Assembly (NCBI RefSeq): GCF_900187455.1
Contig: NZ_FYDX01000018.1
Location: forward strand, 62,001-126,000
Source: Pseudomonas sp. Irchel 3E13
GTDB taxonomy: Bacteria > Pseudomonadota > Gammaproteobacteria > Pseudomonadales > Pseudomonadaceae
Direction: 5' to 3'
DNA: 64,000 bases
Positions 26,351 to 34,260 of this stretch are shown here, in pieces. Position numbers and translations under genes: made by a program. A model generated the notes under the pieces. It searched no databases. It worked only from the letters and a program-made list of their open reading frames with translations, and had not been told where the DNA came from. Positions within the stretch are counted from its first letter, which is position 1; the number at the start of each line of letters is the position of its first letter.

Positions 26351-26667
26351 AACCAGGCACTCCTTGGTAATCGGGTCTCATGAAGAGTAGGTCGCTTCAG
26401 TCACTCTGAGCGGAAAAAATCCGCAGGAGTTCACTCCCGAGGTCTTTTTCCAAATATTTCCGCTTGTTGGCTGTCCAGTCCGTCGTCTGCGCTGATGCTT
26501 GTGCTAGCATGCCGGGCGCGGGATAGCTGAACGCTTGCCCCGCATTTATTTCTGTTCCAGTCACTCTGGTTCGTTCCCCTGGCAGGCATCCGACTTCTGC
26601 CACTGTGAGGCAGGCTTTCCGTCAGGAAAGACAGGGGCGAATCGCGTACTGGCTCATCCCAACCCAC

Positions 26668-26688
26668 GTGACCTTTGGTAGGGGTCAC
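26668..26688 (+). promoter_or_regulatory. thrS leader hairpin resembling tRNA-Thr anticodon arm
   Basis: GTGACC and GGTCAC form a perfect 6-bp stem; adding the U-G pair closes a seven-base loop UUGGUAG, which is U33, anticodon GGU, A37 in tRNA-Thr(GGU) terms. It sits four bases before the AGGAGAGGAGG ribosome-binding site of thrS. In E. coli, ThrRS represses its own translation by binding such a mimic. A second small stem CTTTCC-GTCA-GGAAAG lies upstream. The rest of the 357-bp gap shows no gene. Confidence 0.6.
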
Positions 26689-26707
26689 CACTAGGAGAGG
26701 AGGCGCC

Positions 26708-28630
26708 ATGCCCGTAATTACTCTTCCCGATGGCAGTCAACGTACGTTCGACAAGGCGGTTACCGTCGCTGAGGTCGCCGCATCCATTGGTGCCGGTCTG
26801 GCCAAGGCTACTGTGGCCGGCAAGGTCGACGGCAAGCTGGTCGACGCGTGCGACCTGATCGAACACGATGCCCGTCTGCAAATCATTACGCCCAAGGACG
26901 AAGAGGGGCTGGAAATCATTCGCCACTCGTGCGCCCACCTGGTCGGCCATGCGGTCAAGCAGTTGTACCCGACGGCAAAAATGGTGATCGGTCCGGTCAT
27001 CGACGAAGGCTTCTATTACGACATTGCGTACGAGCGTCCCTTCACGCCTGAAGATATGGCGGCGATCGAACAGCGTATGCAGCAGTTGATCGACACCGAC
27101 TACGACGTCATCAAGAGGGTCACCCCGCGTGCCGAGGTGATCGAAGTGTTCAAGGCTCGCGGCGAAGACTACAAGCTGCGCCTGGTCGAGGACATGCCGA
27201 ATGAACAGGCCATGGGCCTGTACTACCACGAAGAATACGTCGACATGTGCCGTGGCCCGCACGTGCCGAATACCCGCTTCCTCAAGTCGTTCAAGCTGAC
27301 CAAGCTGTCTGGCGCCTACTGGCGCGGTGATGCCAAGAACGAACAGCTGCAGCGCGTCTATGGCACTGCCTGGGCGGACAAGAAGCAGCTGGCGGCGTAC
27401 ATCCAGCGTATTGAAGAAGCCGAAAAGCGCGATCACCGCAAGATCGGCAAGCGCCTCGGCTTGTTCCATCTCCAGGAAGAAGCGCCGGGCATGGTGTTCT
27501 GGCACCCGAACGGCTGGACCCTGTACCAGGTTCTGGAGCAGTACATGCGCCAGATCCAGCGTGAAAACGGTTATCTGGAGATCAAGACGCCGCAAGTGGT
27601 TGATCGCAGCCTGTGGGAAAAGTCCGGTCACTGGGCCAACTACGCCGACAACATGTTCACCACTCAGTCGGAAAACCGCGATTACGCGGTCAAGCCGATG
27701 AACTGCCCGTGCCACGTGCAGGTGTTCAACCAGGGTCTGAAAAGCTACCGTGAGCTGCCGCTGCGCCTGGCCGAATTCGGTGCTTGCCACCGTAACGAGC
27801 CCTCGGGTGCACTGCATGGCATCATGCGCGTGCGTGGCTTTACCCAGGATGACGCGCATATTTTCTGCACCGAAGAGCAGATGCAGACCGAATCGGCGGC
27901 ATTCATCAAGCTGACGATGGACGTCTATTCCGACTTCGGCTTCCAGGACATTCAGCTCAAGCTGTCCACTCGTCCGGAAAAACGTGTTGGCTCCGACGAG
28001 CTGTGGGATCGTGCCGAGGCTGCGCTGGCCGCCGCGCTGGACAACGCTGGTCTGCCGTTTGATCTGCAGCCGGGCGAAGGTGCTTTCTACGGTCCGAAGA
28101 TCGAGTTCTCGCTCAAGGATTGCCTGGGTCGTGTCTGGCAGTGCGGTACGCTGCAACTGGACTTCAACCTGCCGATCCGCTTGGGCGCGGAGTACGTTTC
28201 CGAAGACAACGGTCGCAAACATCCCGTCATGTTGCACCGAGCCATTCTCGGTTCGTTCGAGCGCTTCGTCGGTATTCTCATCGAGCACTATGAAGGTGCG
28301 TTCCCGGCTTGGCTCGCGCCAACCCAGGCGGTGATCATGAACATCACCGACAAGCAGGCCGAATTCGCTCAAAAAGTGGAAAAAACCCTCACTGAAAGCG
28401 GATTCCGTGCCAAGTCTGACTTGAGAAATGAGAAGATCGGCTTTAAAATCCGCGAGCATACCTTGCTCAAGGTTCCCTATCTCTTGGTTATCGGAGATCG
28501 GGAAGTCGAAACGCAAACTGTCGCTGTGCGTACCCGTGAAGGTGCTGACCTGGGCTCTATGCCCGTCGCACAGTTCGCGGACTTGCTTGCGCAAGCGGTT
28601 TCCCGGCGTGGTCGCCAAGATTCGGAGTAA
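26708..28630 (+). CDS. thrS: Threonyl-tRNA synthetase
   Basis: Class II synthetase of 640 residues charging tRNA-Thr. Order: TGS domain (VITLPDGSQRTFDKAVTV), editing domain with HSCAHLVGHAVKQLYP and YVDMCRGPHVPNT (zinc-like His/Cys site), catalytic core with MNCPCHVQVF and FGACHRNEPSGALHG (motif 2), LHRAILGSFERFVGILIEHY (motif 3), and the anticodon-binding domain at the C-terminus. Start ATG 26708 with a very strong ribosome-binding site. Its stop overlaps or nearly abuts the AUU start of infC. Confidence 0.98.
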   Translation: MPVITLPDGSQRTFDKAVTVAEVAASIGAGLAKATVAGKVDGKLVDACDLIEHDARLQIITPKDEEGLEIIRHSCAHLVGHAVKQLYPTAKMVIGPVIDEGFYYDIAYERPFTPEDMAAIEQRMQQLIDTDYDVIKRVTPRAEVIEVFKARGEDYKLRLVEDMPNEQAMGLYYHEEYVDMCRGPHVPNTRFLKSFKLTKLSGAYWRGDAKNEQLQRVYGTAWADKKQLAAYIQRIEEAEKRDHRKIGKRLGLFHLQEEAPGMVFWHPNGWTLYQVLEQYMRQIQRENGYLEIKTPQVVDRSLWEKSGHWANYADNMFTTQSENRDYAVKPMNCPCHVQVFNQGLKSYRELPLRLAEFGACHRNEPSGALHGIMRVRGFTQDDAHIFCTEEQMQTESAAFIKLTMDVYSDFGFQDIQLKLSTRPEKRVGSDELWDRAEAALAAALDNAGLPFDLQPGEGAFYGPKIEFSLKDCLGRVWQCGTLQLDFNLPIRLGAEYVSEDNGRKHPVMLHRAILGSFERFVGILIEHYEGAFPAWLAPTQAVIMNITDKQAEFAQKVEKTLTESGFRAKSDLRNEKIGFKIREHTLLKVPYLLVIGDREVETQTVAVRTREGADLGSMPVAQFADLLAQAVSRRGRQDSE

Positions 28631-28635
28631 TTACT

Positions 28636-29181
28636 ATTAAGCGTGAAATGAGACAGGATAAACGAACTGCACCGAAGGCCCCGATCAACGAGAATATCTC
28701 GGCACGCGAGGTTCGGTTAATTGGTGCTGACGGCGAGCAGATTGGCATCGTCTCGATTGATGAAGCGCTTCGTATCGCTGAAGAAGCGAAGCTGGATCTG
28801 GTAGAAATTTCTGCAGACGCGGTACCGCCCGTCTGCAAGGTCATGGACTACGGCAAGCACCTCTTCGAGAAGAAGAAGCAAGCCAACGAGGCCAAGAAAA
28901 ACCAGAAGCAGATTCAGATTAAAGAAATCAAGTTTCGTCCAGGGACGGAAGAAGGGGATTACCAGGTAAAACTACGCAACCTGGTACGTTTCCTTAGTGA
29001 TGGGGACAAGGCCAAGATTTCCTTGAGATTTCGTGGTCGTGAGATGGCTCACCAGGAGCTGGGCATGGAACTGTTGAAGCGGGTCGAGGTTGACCTTGCC
29101 GAATACGGTACCGTTGAGCAGCATCCGAAGATGGAAGGACGCCAACTTATGATGGTCATCGCCCCCAAGAAAAAGAAATAA
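28636..29181 (+). CDS. infC: Translation initiation factor IF-3, AUU start
   Basis: Binds the 30S subunit, prevents premature 50S joining and proofreads the start codon. Both domains are present (N-domain NENISAREVRLIGADGEQIG, C-domain GDYQVKLRNLVRFLSDGDKAK), ending in KKKK. Like E. coli infC it lacks a normal start: I choose ATT 28636 (ATT AAG CGT GAA), 8 nt after GGAG. ATT 28630 is the other candidate and gives the 183-residue form, overlapping the thrS stop by one base; the first ATG (28648) would remove six residues. AUU starts allow IF-3 to repress itself. Confidence 0.93.
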   Translation: MKREMRQDKRTAPKAPINENISAREVRLIGADGEQIGIVSIDEALRIAEEAKLDLVEISADAVPPVCKVMDYGKHLFEKKKQANEAKKNQKQIQIKEIKFRPGTEEGDYQVKLRNLVRFLSDGDKAKISLRFRGREMAHQELGMELLKRVEVDLAEYGTVEQHPKMEGRQLMMVIAPKKKK

Positions 29182-29241
29182 CCACCAGGGCACGGCAGGC
29201 CTTGCGGTTATGTTTATCCACTGAATGCGGAGTATCCGAAC

Positions 29242-29436
29242 ATGCCAAAAATGAAAACCAAAAGCGGTGCCGCGAAGCGTTTCCTGAAAACTGCTTCCGG
29301 CTTCAAGCACAAGCACGCTTTCAAGAGCCACATCCTGACCAAAATGTCGACCAAGCGTAAACGTCAACTGCGTGGTAGCAGCTTGCTGCACCCGTCGGAC
29401 GTTGCAAAAGTCGAGCGCATGCTGCGCGTACGTTAA
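29242..29436 (+). CDS. rpmI: 50S ribosomal protein L35
   Basis: 64-residue basic ribosomal protein (MPKMKTKSGAAKRFLKTAS ... LLHPSDVAKVERML). Cotranscribed with infC and rplT. In E. coli L20 represses rpmI translation by binding the leader; whether the 60-bp spacer here folds that way I cannot show. Confidence 0.97.
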   Translation: MPKMKTKSGAAKRFLKTASGFKHKHAFKSHILTKMSTKRKRQLRGSSLLHPSDVAKVERMLRVR

Positions 29437-29464
29437 TTTCGGTCAAAGATAGAGGAAGTTACTC

Positions 29465-29821
29465 ATGGCTCGTGTAAAGCGTGGCGTCATCGCTCGTAAG
29501 CGTCACAAGAAAATTCTGAAACTGGCTAAAGGTTACTACGGTGCACGCTCGCGCGTATTCCGTGTTGCCAAGCAAGCGGTCATCAAGGCGGGCCAATACG
29601 CCTACCGCGACCGTCGTCAGAAAAAACGTCAGTTCCGCGCTCTGTGGATCGCCCGTATCAACGCTGGTGCTCGTATCAACGGTCTGTCCTACAGCCGTCT
29701 GATCGCCGGTCTGAAAAAGGCGTCCATCGAGATCGACCGTAAGGTTCTGGCTGATCTGGCAGTGAACGAAAAAGCGGCGTTTGCTGCGATTGTCGAGAAA
29801 GCTAAAGCCGTTCTGGCTTAA
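29465..29821 (+). CDS. rplT: 50S ribosomal protein L20
   Basis: 118 residues, needed for early 50S assembly (MARVKRGVIARKRHKKIL, GARSRVFRVAKQAVIKAGQY). Ribosome-binding site AGAGGAAG. Followed by two stem-loops and then pheS. Confidence 0.98.
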   Translation: MARVKRGVIARKRHKKILKLAKGYYGARSRVFRVAKQAVIKAGQYAYRDRRQKKRQFRALWIARINAGARINGLSYSRLIAGLKKASIEIDRKVLADLAVNEKAAFAAIVEKAKAVLA

Positions 29822-29874
29822 GTACCCACGACAATCATTCGCCGCTGAATCCGGCGGCGAATGTTAAACGTCAT

Positions 29875-29910
29875 AAATAGGGGAAGAGCCTGTAAGCTCT
29901 TCCCCTATTT
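29875..29910 (+). terminator. Terminator/attenuator hairpin before pheS
   Basis: AAATAGGGGAAGAGC and GCTCTTCCCCTATTT form a perfect 15-bp stem with loop CTGTAA; only a short U run follows. A second stem, CATTCGCCG with CGGCGAATG, lies just upstream at 29836-29863. This is the position of the pheST attenuator in E. coli, but I find no Phe-rich leader peptide. Confidence 0.7.
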
Positions 29911-29928
29911 CGTATCTGGAGTCTGTAC

Positions 29929-30945
29929 ATGGAAAACCTGGATGCGCTGGTCTCTCAAGCCCTGGAGGCTGTGGAGCGCGCCGAAGACATCAATGCCCTG
30001 GAGCAGATCCGGGTTCAATTCCTTGGCAAGAAAGGCGAGCTGACCCAGGTGATGAAGACCCTGGGCAACCTGCCTGCTGAAGAGCGTCCGAAAGTCGGCG
30101 CCCTGATCAACGATGCCAAGGAACGCGTTACCGAAGTGCTCAATGCGCGCAAGACCGCCTTCGAAGAAGCCGAGCTCAGCGCTCGCCTGGCGGCTGAGTG
30201 CATTGACGTGACCTTGCCGGGCCGTGGCCAGACCTCCGGTGGTTTGCACCCGATCACCCGTACCCTCGAGCGCATCGAGCAGTTCTTCACCCATATCGGC
30301 TACGGCATTGCCGAAGGCCCTGAGGTCGAAGACGACTATCACAACTTCGAAGCGCTCAACATTCCCGGCCACCACCCGGCGCGGGCAATGCATGACACCT
30401 TCTATTTCAATGCGAACATGCTGCTGCGTACCCACACCTCGCCGGTGCAGGTGCGGACCATGGAGTCCTCGCAGCCGCCAATTCGTATCGTCTGCCCGGG
30501 CCGCGTCTATCGTTGCGACTCGGACCTGACGCACTCGCCGATGTTCCACCAGGTCGAAGGCCTGCTGGTCGATCGCGACATCAATTTCGCCGACCTCAAA
30601 GGCACCATCGAAGAGTTCCTGCGGGTGTTCTTCGAAAAAGAACTGGCGGTACGTTTCCGTCCTTCGTTCTTCCCCTTCACCGAGCCTTCGGCTGAAGTCG
30701 ATATCCAGTGTGTGATGTGCAGTGGCAAAGGCTGCCGCGTCTGCAAGCAGACCGGCTGGCTGGAAGTCATGGGCTGCGGCATGGTTCACCCGAACGTGCT
30801 GCGCATGTCTGGCATCGACCCCGAAGAGTTCTCGGGCTTCGCCTTCGGCATGGGCGCCGAGCGCCTGGCCATGCTGCGTTACGGCGTCAACGATTTGCGC
30901 CTGTTCTTCGACAACGACTTGCGGTTCCTTGCGCAATTTCGCTAG
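29929..30945 (+). CDS. pheS: Phenylalanyl-tRNA synthetase alpha subunit
   Basis: Catalytic subunit of the alpha2-beta2 class IIc enzyme, 338 residues. An N-terminal coiled coil binds tRNA (residues 1-90), then catalytic motifs: GFE-like region HNFEALNIPGHHPAR, motif 2 RVYRCDSDLTHSPMFHQVEG, motif 3 GFAFGMGAERLAMLRYG. Standard length. pheT follows after 36 bp. Confidence 0.98.
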   Translation: MENLDALVSQALEAVERAEDINALEQIRVQFLGKKGELTQVMKTLGNLPAEERPKVGALINDAKERVTEVLNARKTAFEEAELSARLAAECIDVTLPGRGQTSGGLHPITRTLERIEQFFTHIGYGIAEGPEVEDDYHNFEALNIPGHHPARAMHDTFYFNANMLLRTHTSPVQVRTMESSQPPIRIVCPGRVYRCDSDLTHSPMFHQVEGLLVDRDINFADLKGTIEEFLRVFFEKELAVRFRPSFFPFTEPSAEVDIQCVMCSGKGCRVCKQTGWLEVMGCGMVHPNVLRMSGIDPEEFSGFAFGMGAERLAMLRYGVNDLRLFFDNDLRFLAQFR

Positions 30946-30981
30946 GTCGCGCACCCGTAACGAATCTTTCAGGAGAGCAGG

Positions 30982-33357
30982 ATGAAATTCAGTGAAAAAT
31001 GGCTGCGCGGTTGGGTCAACCCGCAGGTTTCCCGTGACGAGCTGGTAGCTCGCCTGTCGATGGCCGGACTTGAGGTCGACAGCGTGACTCCGGCCGCTGG
31101 CCAATTCAGCGGTATCGTGGTGGGCGAGGTGCTGAGCACCGAGCAGCATCCAGATGCCGACAAGCTGCGCGTTTGCCAGGTGAGCAACGGCAGTGAAACC
31201 TTCCAGGTCGTGTGTGGTGCACCAAACGTGCGCCCAGGCCTGAAAATCCCGTTCGCCATGATCGGCGCCGAACTGCCTGGCGACTTCAAGATCAAGAAGG
31301 CCAAACTGCGCGGCGTCGAGTCCAACGGCATGCTGTGCTCGGCTTCCGAACTGCAGATCAGCGACGACAATGACGGTCTGCTGGAACTGGCGGCTGATGC
31401 TCCGGTTGGTCAGGACATTCGTGAATACCTGGACCTGGATGACGCCAGCATCGAGGTCGACCTGACCCCGAACCGTGGTGATTGTCTTTCCCTGGCGGGT
31501 CTGGCACGTGAAGTTGGCGCGCTGTATGCCGCTCCGGTCACCCGTCCAGTCGTTCCTGTTGTGGCGGCGGTCCATGATGAGGTCCGTCCGGTCGACGTGC
31601 TGGCGCCAGCCGCTTGCCCACGTTACCTGGGGCGAGTGATTCGCAACGTCGACCTGTCGCGTCCGACCCCGCTGTGGATGATTGAACGCCTGCGTCGCGC
31701 CGACGTTCGCAGCATCGACGCCGCTGTCGACATCACCAACTACGTGATGCTCGAGCTGGGTCAGCCGCTGCACGCTTTCGATCTCGCCGAAATCAACGGT
31801 GGCATTCGCGTGCGCATGGCTGAAGAGGGTGAGAAGCTGGTTCTGCTGGATGGTCAGGAAGTCACCTTGCGTGCCGACACCCTGGTCATCGCAGACCACA
31901 GCCGTGCCCTGGCCATTGCGGGTGTGATGGGTGGCGAGCACAGCGGCGTGTCCGCTACAACGCGTGACATTTTCCTGGAAAGTGCGTTCTTCGAGCCGAT
32001 TTCGGTTGCTGGCAAGGCTCGTTCCTACGGCCTGCACACCGATGCCTCGCACCGTTACGAGCGCGGCGTTGACTCGCAACTGGCTCGCGAAGCCATGGAG
32101 CGTGCGACTGGCCTGCTGCTTGAAATCGTCGGTGGTGAAGCCGGCCCGGTCATCGAGACACTGAGCGAGCAGCACCTGCCACAGGTTGCGCCGATCACTC
32201 TGCGTGCCGAGCGGGTGACCCAGATGCTGGGCATGGAAATGCCTGATGCTGAAGTTGAGCAACTGCTCAACGCGCTGGGCCTGAAAACCACCGCCGGAGA
32301 AGGGCAGTGGCAGGTCGAAGTGCCAAGTCACCGCTTTGATATCAGCCTGGAAGTCGACCTGATCGAAGAGCTGGGTCGCCTGTACGGTTACAACCGCCTG
32401 CCGGTTCGCTACCCGCAAGCGCGTCTTGCTCCGCAGGCTCGCGCGGAGTCCCGCAGCGAGCTGCCAATCTTGCGCCGTCTGTTGGTTGCCCGTGGCTATC
32501 AAGAAGCGATCACCTATAGCTTCATCGATCCGAAGCTGTTCGAACTTTTCAGCCCTGGCGTCGAGCCGCTGCTGCTGGCCAACCCGATCTCCAACGACAT
32601 GGCGGCCATGCGTGCGTCCCTGTGGCCGGGTCTGGTCAAGGCGTTGCAGCACAACCTGAACCGCCAGCAGGATCGCGTGCGTCTGTTCGAGAGCGGTCTG
32701 CGTTTCGTTGGTCAGCTCGACGGTCTGCAACAGCAGCCGATGCTGGCAGGTGTGGTGTGCGGTAGTCGCCTGCCGGAAGGTTGGGCAAATGGTCGCGATG
32801 GCATCGATTTCTTCGACGTGAAAGCGGATGTGGAAGCGCTGCTGAGCTCGTCGGGTTCGTTGGGTGACTTCACCTTCGTTGCCGGCAAGCATCCTGCGCT
32901 GCATCCTGGCCAGACCGCACGCATCGAGCGCAATGGTCATGAAGTGGGTTATCTGGGTGCGCTGCATCCTGAGCTGGTCAAGACTCTCGGCCTGGACCGT
33001 ACTGTCTACGTCTTCGAGCTGGTGCTGGATGAAGTAGTGGAAGGGCGACTGCCGAAATTCCACGAACTGTCCAAGTTCCCGGAAGTGCGTCGTGACTTGG
33101 CCCTGGTGGCAGGTCGTGATGTGGCGTCGAACACCGTCCTGGAAGTTATCCGTGATAACGCGGGTGAGTGGCTCACGGACCTCAGGCTGTTTGATGTCTA
33201 TCAGGGAAAAGGCATTGATCCTGATAGAAAAAGCCTGGCCGTCGGCTTGACCTGGCAGCATCCATCGCGCACTCTTAACGACGATGAGGTGAATGCCACT
33301 ACCCAGAATATCCTCACCTCGCTCGAACAAAGGTTGAACACCACGTTAAGGAAATAG
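30982..33357 (+). CDS. pheT: Phenylalanyl-tRNA synthetase beta subunit
   Basis: 791 residues. Domains in order: N-terminal, EMAP-like tRNA-binding OB fold (GIVVGEVLSTEQHPDADKLR, about 45-150), B3/B4 editing domain (DLTPNRGDCLSLAGLAREVG onward), B5, a catalytic-like core, and the C-terminal FDX-ACB anticodon-binding domain (FPEVRRDLALVAGRDVASN). Edits mischarged Tyr-tRNA-Phe. Ends 3 bp before ihfA, which reflects the known pheST-himA operon. Confidence 0.98.
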   Translation: MKFSEKWLRGWVNPQVSRDELVARLSMAGLEVDSVTPAAGQFSGIVVGEVLSTEQHPDADKLRVCQVSNGSETFQVVCGAPNVRPGLKIPFAMIGAELPGDFKIKKAKLRGVESNGMLCSASELQISDDNDGLLELAADAPVGQDIREYLDLDDASIEVDLTPNRGDCLSLAGLAREVGALYAAPVTRPVVPVVAAVHDEVRPVDVLAPAACPRYLGRVIRNVDLSRPTPLWMIERLRRADVRSIDAAVDITNYVMLELGQPLHAFDLAEINGGIRVRMAEEGEKLVLLDGQEVTLRADTLVIADHSRALAIAGVMGGEHSGVSATTRDIFLESAFFEPISVAGKARSYGLHTDASHRYERGVDSQLAREAMERATGLLLEIVGGEAGPVIETLSEQHLPQVAPITLRAERVTQMLGMEMPDAEVEQLLNALGLKTTAGEGQWQVEVPSHRFDISLEVDLIEELGRLYGYNRLPVRYPQARLAPQARAESRSELPILRRLLVARGYQEAITYSFIDPKLFELFSPGVEPLLLANPISNDMAAMRASLWPGLVKALQHNLNRQQDRVRLFESGLRFVGQLDGLQQQPMLAGVVCGSRLPEGWANGRDGIDFFDVKADVEALLSSSGSLGDFTFVAGKHPALHPGQTARIERNGHEVGYLGALHPELVKTLGLDRTVYVFELVLDEVVEGRLPKFHELSKFPEVRRDLALVAGRDVASNTVLEVIRDNAGEWLTDLRLFDVYQGKGIDPDRKSLAVGLTWQHPSRTLNDDEVNATTQNILTSLEQRLNTTLRK

Positions 33358-33360
33358 CGG

Positions 33361-33663
33361 ATGGGTGCTCTGACGAAAGCTGAGATGGCAGAACGGCTGT
33401 ACGAGGAGCTGGGCCTGAACAAGCGAGAGGCCAAGGAATTGGTCGAGCTGTTCTTTGAGGAAATCAGGCACGCTCTTGAAGACAACGAGCAGGTCAAATT
33501 GTCCGGTTTCGGCAATTTCGACCTGCGCGACAAGCGCCAGCGTCCGGGACGCAACCCGAAAACGGGTGAAGAAATCCCGATCACTGCACGTCGCGTCGTC
33601 ACCTTTCGTCCAGGGCAGAAACTGAAGGCCCGGGTTGAGGCTTATGCTGGAACCAAGCCATAA
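33361..33663 (+). CDS. ihfA: Integration host factor alpha subunit
   Basis: 100 residues, DNABII family; forms IHF with IhfB and bends DNA sharply at specific sites. GALTKAEMAERLYEELGLN at the N-terminus and the DNA-intercalating arm RQRPGRNPKTGEEIPITARR are intact. The merR-type gene begins within its last 20 bases in another frame, implying coupling. Confidence 0.97.
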   Translation: MGALTKAEMAERLYEELGLNKREAKELVELFFEEIRHALEDNEQVKLSGFGNFDLRDKRQRPGRNPKTGEEIPITARRVVTFRPGQKLKARVEAYAGTKP

Positions 33664-34000
33664 CGACGAACTCCCGCCTATCCCGGGAAAACGCTACTTC
33701 ACCATTGGTGAAGTGAGTGAGCTTTGTGCGGTAAAACCGCACGTGCTGCGTTACTGGGAGCAGGAGTTTCCTCAGCTCAACCCGGTCAAGCGCCGTGGAA
33801 ACCGTCGCTATTATCAGCGCCAGGATGTGCTGATGATCCGTCAGATCCGCGCCTTGCTGTACGACCAGGGCTTCACCATCGGCGGTGCGCGCTTGCGGCT
33901 GTCCAGTGATGAGGCCAAGGACGACACCACCCAATACAAACAACTGATCCGGCAGATGATTGCCGAGCTGGAAGATGTGCTGGTGGTTCTGAAGAAGTAA
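33644..34000 (+). CDS. MerR-family transcriptional regulator
   Basis: 118 residues. N-terminal MerR winged helix: YFTIGEVSELCAVKPHVLRY, EQEFPQLNPVKRRGNRRYY. The C-terminal dimerisation helix lacks Cys ligands for metal. Start ATG 33644 overlaps ihfA by 20 bp. The same gene follows ihfA in other pseudomonads. Its target is not known to me. Confidence 0.9.
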   Translation: MLEPSHNDELPPIPGKRYFTIGEVSELCAVKPHVLRYWEQEFPQLNPVKRRGNRRYYQRQDVLMIRQIRALLYDQGFTIGGARLRLSSDEAKDDTTQYKQLIRQMIAELEDVLVVLKK

Positions 34001-34101
34001 TCCTGAGTTGAATGCGGAAGGTGTTGTGAAAAATAATCCTTCCAAAATTCAAAAGGTTAAGGTAGATTCTTCATCGTTCTCAGCAGTATCGAGAGCATCG
34101 T

Positions 34102-34178
34102 CGGGGCGTAGCGCAGCCCGGTAGCGCACTTGCATGGGGTGCAAGGGGTCGAGTGTTCGAATCACTCCGTCCCGACCA
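34102..34178 (+). tRNA. tRNA-Pro (anticodon GGG)
   Basis: 77-nt cloverleaf: acceptor CGGGGCG with CGTCCCG, D arm, anticodon stem CTTGC/GCAAG with loop ATGGGGT giving anticodon GGG, T arm GAGTG-TTCGAAT-CACTC, and an encoded CCA end. It marks the junction between the conserved thrS-ihfA region and the accessory cassette that follows. Confidence 0.97.
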
Positions 34179-34190
34179 AAATACCTCAAT

Positions 34191-34229
34191 AAAAAGGCCA
34201 GTTCTTATCGAACTGGCCTTTTTGTTTTC
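34191..34229 (+). terminator. Terminator after tRNA-Pro
   Basis: AAAAAGGCCAGTTC, loop TTATC, GAACTGGCCTTTTT, then GTTTT: a 14-bp perfect stem with T tract. It also could stop the convergent DUF2075 gene ending at 34261. Confidence 0.92.
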
Positions 34230-34260
34230 AGAGACTTTGTGAGCCTGAGCCGTTTCAGCG

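Noticed and set aside
29861..29930. Possible pheM-like leader peptide before pheS (reads LFPYF)
   Set aside because: There is no ribosome-binding site, the Phe codons come from the terminator stem itself, and the frame runs on into pheS. The hairpin is kept as a terminator without claiming peptide-based attenuation.
29905..33330. Very long open frame (over 1,100 codons) on the minus strand opposite pheS-pheT
   Set aside because: It is the antisense shadow of two certain GC-rich genes, with no start signal and no recognisable domain. The same holds for the long minus-strand frames opposite ppiD and thrS, and the plus-strand frame opposite yejA.
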